Of a DNA stretch of 8,949 nucleotides, positions 6,131 through 8,949 are shown piece by piece. The stretch lies in contig JAGLWO010000235.1 of NCBI GenBank assembly GCA_023133395.1, forward strand, positions 1 to 8,949, in the 5' to 3' direction. The position numbers and the translations under genes were made by a program. How positions within the stretch are numbered: the stretch's first letter is position 1; each line of letters begins with the position of its first letter. The DNA is from Candidatus Cloacimonadota bacterium (GTDB taxonomy: Bacteria > Cloacimonadota > Cloacimonadia > Cloacimonadales > TCS61). The notes under the pieces were generated by a model. The model was not told where the DNA came from, made no database searches, and saw only the letters and a program-made list of their open reading frames with translations.

Positions 6131-6757
6131 CTAAATCAATTCCTTTACTTCTTTATATTTTAATTTTCTAATGATATTCAACAGATTTTCCAGCCTGGAA
6201 TATAATTCATCTATAGATCCGTTATTTTCAATATTAATATCTGCCAGTTTCTGTTTATCAAAATCCGACATCTGAGCTTTGATTCTCTGTTCGATTTCCT
6301 TAAGCGGAATACCATAATTATTTTTTAATCTTTCTATCTGATTTTCTTTATTTGCGGAAATATTAATGGTCAGGTTGAATGCTTTTTCAATCCTGTTTTC
6401 AAAAAGTAACGGAATTTCAAAAATTAAATAATCTTCTGTACTGTTATCAATAATTCTCTGGGTTTCTTTTCGTATTTTTGGATGAAGAAGATTGTTTAAG
6501 AAATATAGATCTTCTTTTGAGTTAAAAACTTTATTCCCCAGTTTCTTACGATCGATTTTATTATCTGATAAAATGTTATTTCCAAATCTCTCCACCAGCT
6601 TTGAAATTATATCTTTATCTTCTAAGAAAATATGTCCAATTTTATCAGCATAGTAAACTTGAAAACCCTTTTTTTCAAACCATTTGGAAACAGTAGTTTT
6701 TCCTGAAGCAATTCCACCTGTTAATGCAATTAAAAAAGGTCTTTTATAAGGTTTCAT
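6131..6757 (-). CDS. coaE: Dephospho-CoA kinase
   Basis: Phosphorylates the 3'-hydroxyl of dephospho-CoA with ATP, the last step of coenzyme A synthesis; cytoplasmic. From the chosen start it has 208 residues, the usual length. Seen: P-loop TGGIASGKTT (13-22), substrate-binding ADKIGH (37-42), LLHPKIRKE (90-98), EIPLLFEN (114-121; the first position is usually Asp), a lid-type helix IERLKNNYGI, and RIKAQM with DFDKQKLADINIENNGS near the C-terminus. ATG 6757 is chosen over ATG 6781 because it gives the family-typical short lead (MKPYKRPFLIALTGG) and reduces the overlap with cdaA from 38 to 14 bases. The other start would add eight residues, and neither has a strong ribosome site. It is the last gene of the minus-strand operon, so translation is probably coupled to cdaA. 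Confidence 0.92.
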   Translation of the reverse strand: MKPYKRPFLIALTGGIASGKTTVSKWFEKKGFQVYYADKIGHIFLEDKDIISKLVERFGNNILSDNKIDRKKLGNKVFNSKEDLYFLNNLLHPKIRKETQRIIDNSTEDYLIFEIPLLFENRIEKAFNLTINISANKENQIERLKNNYGIPLKEIEQRIKAQMSDFDKQKLADINIENNGSIDELYSRLENLLNIIRKLKYKEVKELI

Positions 6758-7487
6758 CTTTAATCCGCTGGGAAAGTTCATCTATAGTCAAACTGGTAAA
6801 TAACTCCCCATTTTTAGCAACGGAAATTCGACCCGTTTCCTCTGAAACGATTATAGTGAACGCATCCGTTCCTTCAGTGATTCCTACACCAGCTAAGTGG
6901 CGAGTTCCAAATTTCTGAACATACTCCACATTCTCAGAAAGAGGGAGTACTACTTTTACAGCAAGGATTCTATTATTTCTAATGATAGCAGCTCCATCAT
7001 GCAGGATTGTCTTGTTATTGAAAATTGTGAGTAGTAATTTAACAGATATCTGGGCATCTATTATTTCGCCAGATTCGATATAATCATTTAATTTTCTACT
7101 GTTCTCGATAACAATGAGTGCACCTATTTTCCTGAAGGACATAATTGAAACCGCATTTAAAAGCGGAGAATACACCGACTTTTTAGCATCCCTAAATAGT
7201 GATTTCAGATCATGACTTTGAGCAATACGAGCAAACAAGTTCCTTATCTCCTGCTGGAATAATACGATAAATATGATTATCCAGTAATCTTTCAGAACCC
7301 TCAATACAGATGACATCATATTCAAATTGAGAATAGATGCTGTGAAATAAATCAGGAGAACAGCTACAAGCCCGATAAGTATCTGGTATCCACCAGCTTT
7401 TTTTAACAGAATAATAATACGATAAAGCAAAAAAGCAACTATTAAAATATCTATTATATCTGTAATTTTTGGAATTAATATACTCAT
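6744..7487 (-). CDS. cdaA: Membrane diadenylate cyclase, c-di-AMP synthase
   Basis: Joins two ATP molecules into cyclic di-AMP at the inner face of the membrane. 247 residues. Residues about 8-29, 34-54 and 66-78 form three membrane segments, followed by a helical linker (FQQEIRNLFARI) and a DAC domain from about 105. Seen: KIGALIVIE (120-128), catalytic DGA at 164-166 in ILHDGAAII, and GTRHLAGVGITEGTDA from 194 then IIVSEETGRIS. The motif usually written RHR reads Arg-His-Leu (196-198), a departure at an ATP-contact motif, although the rest of the site is intact. The start ATG overlaps the folP stop as ATGA, with AAAGGA six bases before it. This neighbourhood (folP upstream, no ybbR or glmM downstream) differs from the Firmicutes cdaA-ybbR-glmM cluster. 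Confidence 0.93.
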   Translation of the reverse strand: MSILIPKITDIIDILIVAFLLYRIIILLKKAGGYQILIGLVAVLLIYFTASILNLNMMSSVLRVLKDYWIIIFIVLFQQEIRNLFARIAQSHDLKSLFRDAKKSVYSPLLNAVSIMSFRKIGALIVIENSRKLNDYIESGEIIDAQISVKLLLTIFNNKTILHDGAAIIRNNRILAVKVVLPLSENVEYVQKFGTRHLAGVGITEGTDAFTIIVSEETGRISVAKNGELFTSLTIDELSQRIKDETL

Positions 7488-8686
7488 TTAATTTCCTTTA
7501 TACTTTGTAGGGTCTGCAAAAATCTTTTGTGTTCTTTCACATCATGAACTCGAATAATTTCGACTCCATTTTGGAAGGCTAAAGCAGTTGCTGCCAAACT
7601 ACCTTCTAATCTATCAGTAGATTTCGATTTGTAAATTCTGCCAATGAAACTCTTCCGGGAAGAACCAATCATAATAGGAAGACCAAAACATTTAAATTCA
7701 GAAAGTTTTTTTAAAATCACTAAATTATCAATATGTCTTTTACCAAAACCTATTCCAGGATCAATGATTATTCTTTCTTTCTCGATTCCGTTTGAATTAC
7801 AGAATTTTATCCTTTCTTTGAAAAACTGTAATATCTCCTCGATCGTATCCTCATAATAAGGATTCTTCTGCATTGTCTGTGGAGTTCCCTGCATGTGCAT
7901 TAAAATAACCGGGATGTTTCTATACTTTTTCAGAACATCAACCATCTTATTATCAAATCTTAATGCACTGATTTCATTTACAATTGAAGCTCCCTTTTCA
8001 ATGGCTTTCTCAGCAACTTCAGCTTTGTATGTATCAATTGAGATGGGGATATCAGTTTCCTGTTGCAATTTCTCTATCACTGGAATTACTCGATCCATTT
8101 CTGTTTGAATATCGATTTTCTCTGCGTTCGGTCTGGTTGATTCCCCGCCAATATCGATTATATCAGCACCTTCATTAATCATTTCAAGAGCATGTTCCAC
8201 AGCTTTCCCAGTATCCAAAAATTTAGTCCCATCGGAAAAGCTATTGGGTGTCACGTTTAGAACTCCCATGATTTTTATTCGAGACAGGTCCAATATCTTA
8301 CCATTACAGTTGATAGACTTTGCAGGTTTTTCCAAAAACTCCTGCAATAGCATTTTCAAATCTTCTTTAATATCTGGAAGCCCAAAAATTGTCTGATTTT
8401 CCAATTTTTTAATTAATTTTTTTATCTTATCCGCATTTCCAAGAAGGATCATGTCGCTGTGTTTTTCAATGCCATTAACAACTCCGCGAGCTACTGCAGC
8501 ATCTCCCCCGATAGACAGCATTTCCTGCTTAAGAATATTTGCTGCACCAATATGAACATTTGTAAGTTTAATTGAAAGCTCCAGTGCTTTTTGAGCCATA
8601 AGCCCTATACCCTGAGAAGAAACATTTATCTTTTCCAATTCTCTTTGCACATCTTTGAGAGTCTTAATGTAAAGAATTCTATTCAT
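7484..8686 (-). CDS. folP: Dihydropteroate synthase with N-terminal extension
   Basis: Condenses 4-aminobenzoate with the pterin pyrophosphate to give 7,8-dihydropteroate in folate synthesis; the target of sulfonamides; cytoplasmic. 400 residues against about 280 for E. coli FolP. The catalytic TIM barrel runs from about 135: MGVLNVTPNSFSDG (140-153), GADIIDIGGESTRP (173-186), IDTYKAE with Asp 218, VNEIS with Asn 237, LMHMQGTPQTM (262-272), DPGIGFGK (309-316), GSSRKSFIG (341-349) and RVHDV (379-383). The expected pterin and substrate ligands (Asp 218, Asn 237, Asp 309, Lys 345, Arg 379) are all present. Residues 1-125 are a separate domain (QGIGLMAQKALEL, AANILKQEMLSIGGDAAVARG) also seen, from memory, in other long bacterial FolP proteins. 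Its role is unknown to me. The start lies three bases after the TonB-like gene's stop, and the stop overlaps cdaA. Confidence 0.93.
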   Translation of the reverse strand: MNRILYIKTLKDVQRELEKINVSSQGIGLMAQKALELSIKLTNVHIGAANILKQEMLSIGGDAAVARGVVNGIEKHSDMILLGNADKIKKLIKKLENQTIFGLPDIKEDLKMLLQEFLEKPAKSINCNGKILDLSRIKIMGVLNVTPNSFSDGTKFLDTGKAVEHALEMINEGADIIDIGGESTRPNAEKIDIQTEMDRVIPVIEKLQQETDIPISIDTYKAEVAEKAIEKGASIVNEISALRFDNKMVDVLKKYRNIPVILMHMQGTPQTMQKNPYYEDTIEEILQFFKERIKFCNSNGIEKERIIIDPGIGFGKRHIDNLVILKKLSEFKCFGLPIMIGSSRKSFIGRIYKSKSTDRLEGSLAATALAFQNGVEIIRVHDVKEHKRFLQTLQSIKEIK

Positions 8687-8689
8687 ACT

Positions 8690-8949
8690 CTATCTTAATT
8701 CGTAAATAAAAGTGATGATTCCTTTTTGTATAATATCCTGATGAAGAGGATTGAACTTCCATTTACTGAGAGCATTTAGACTATTCAATTCCAGCTTGGG
8801 GTCAGCTTTCTGAATGATCAACATATTTGTAACTGTTCCATCTGGAAGCACATCAAATCTTATTTTTAATTTGGCACTTATCTGAATCCCTTCAGGATAC
8901 TTCGGAATGATTTTTTCTAATATTCTTCGATTAGCAATTTCTCCTTCCA
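8690..8949 (-). CDS. TonB C-terminal domain protein (5' part outside window)
   Basis: The frame is open from 8947 down to TAG at 8692-8690, giving the last 85 residues of a protein whose start lies beyond the window; with no start codon inside it is easily missed. It reads EGEIANRRILEKIIPKYPEG, then KLKIRFDVLPDGTVTNMLII, LNSLNALSKWKFNPL and GIITFIYELR. This is the TonB C-terminal fold: the first helix, the Pro-x-Tyr-Pro strand, F-x-V-x-x-D-G-x-V, the A-L-x-x-W-x-F helix and strand, and a final strand. TonB proteins are anchored in the inner membrane by an N-terminal segment (not visible here) and pass proton-motive energy to outer-membrane transporters, so an outer membrane is implied. The stop is three bases before folP, so it is the most upstream visible gene of the operon. 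It could be a TonB-like protein with another role, since the family is broad. Confidence 0.8.
   Translation of the reverse strand, partial: EGEIANRRILEKIIPKYPEGIQISAKLKIRFDVLPDGTVTNMLIIQKADPKLELNSLNALSKWKFNPLHQDIIQKGIITFIYELR

Overview
The window looks like AT-rich chromosomal DNA from an uncultured anaerobic bacterium of the Candidatus Cloacimonadota (WWE1) type or a close relative. This is inferred from style rather than a marker gene. Two secreted proteins end in the YPNPFNP...YNIKGQKV...SGVYFY sorting tail common in that phylum, one is a parallel beta-helix protein with the SPCIDTG...DMG cap, and the intergenic spacers are packed with palindromes. Stops are TAA, TAG and TGA. The ATGA overlap between folP and cdaA shows that TGA is a normal stop here.

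Layout. (1) Bases 1-1244, plus strand: the 3' part of a PAS-PAS-HD-GYP cyclic-di-GMP phosphodiesterase-type sensor, already running at base 3. A bidirectional terminator follows (about 1243-1285). (2) Bases 1296-1727, minus: a small exported, probably envelope, protein with a strong ribosome binding site that sets its start at 1727. (3) Bases 1869-4238, minus: a 789-residue secreted beta-helix protein with a C-terminal sorting domain, with a coding heptanucleotide tandem repeat just before that domain. (4) Bases 4239-4505: no believable gene, but five hairpins in about 230 bases, the last a terminator for the next gene. (5) Bases 4506-5918, minus: a second sorting-domain protein, decayed. It has one in-frame TGA (5250-5252) and its signal peptide is joined almost directly to a beta-helix end cap. 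(6) Bases 5919-6130: a candidate promoter plus two palindromes, one sharing its core with the hairpin at 4264-4292 and one of the ATTCCC-N8-GGGAAT (dRS3-like) kind. (7) Bases 6131-8949, minus: a tight operon reading, in transcription order, TonB C-terminal domain protein (partial), folP, cdaA, coaE, with gaps or overlaps of only a few bases.

How it fits together. The right-hand operon joins housekeeping metabolism (dihydropteroate synthase, dephospho-CoA kinase) to c-di-AMP synthesis (membrane diadenylate cyclase) and an envelope energy-transduction protein. The left side carries a c-di-GMP-type output protein and secreted surface proteins. I found no defence system, integrase, transposase, CRISPR array, tRNA or rRNA. 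The most unusual material is the repeated palindromes, the decayed secreted protein, and the heptamer repeat that could switch a sorting signal in and out of frame.
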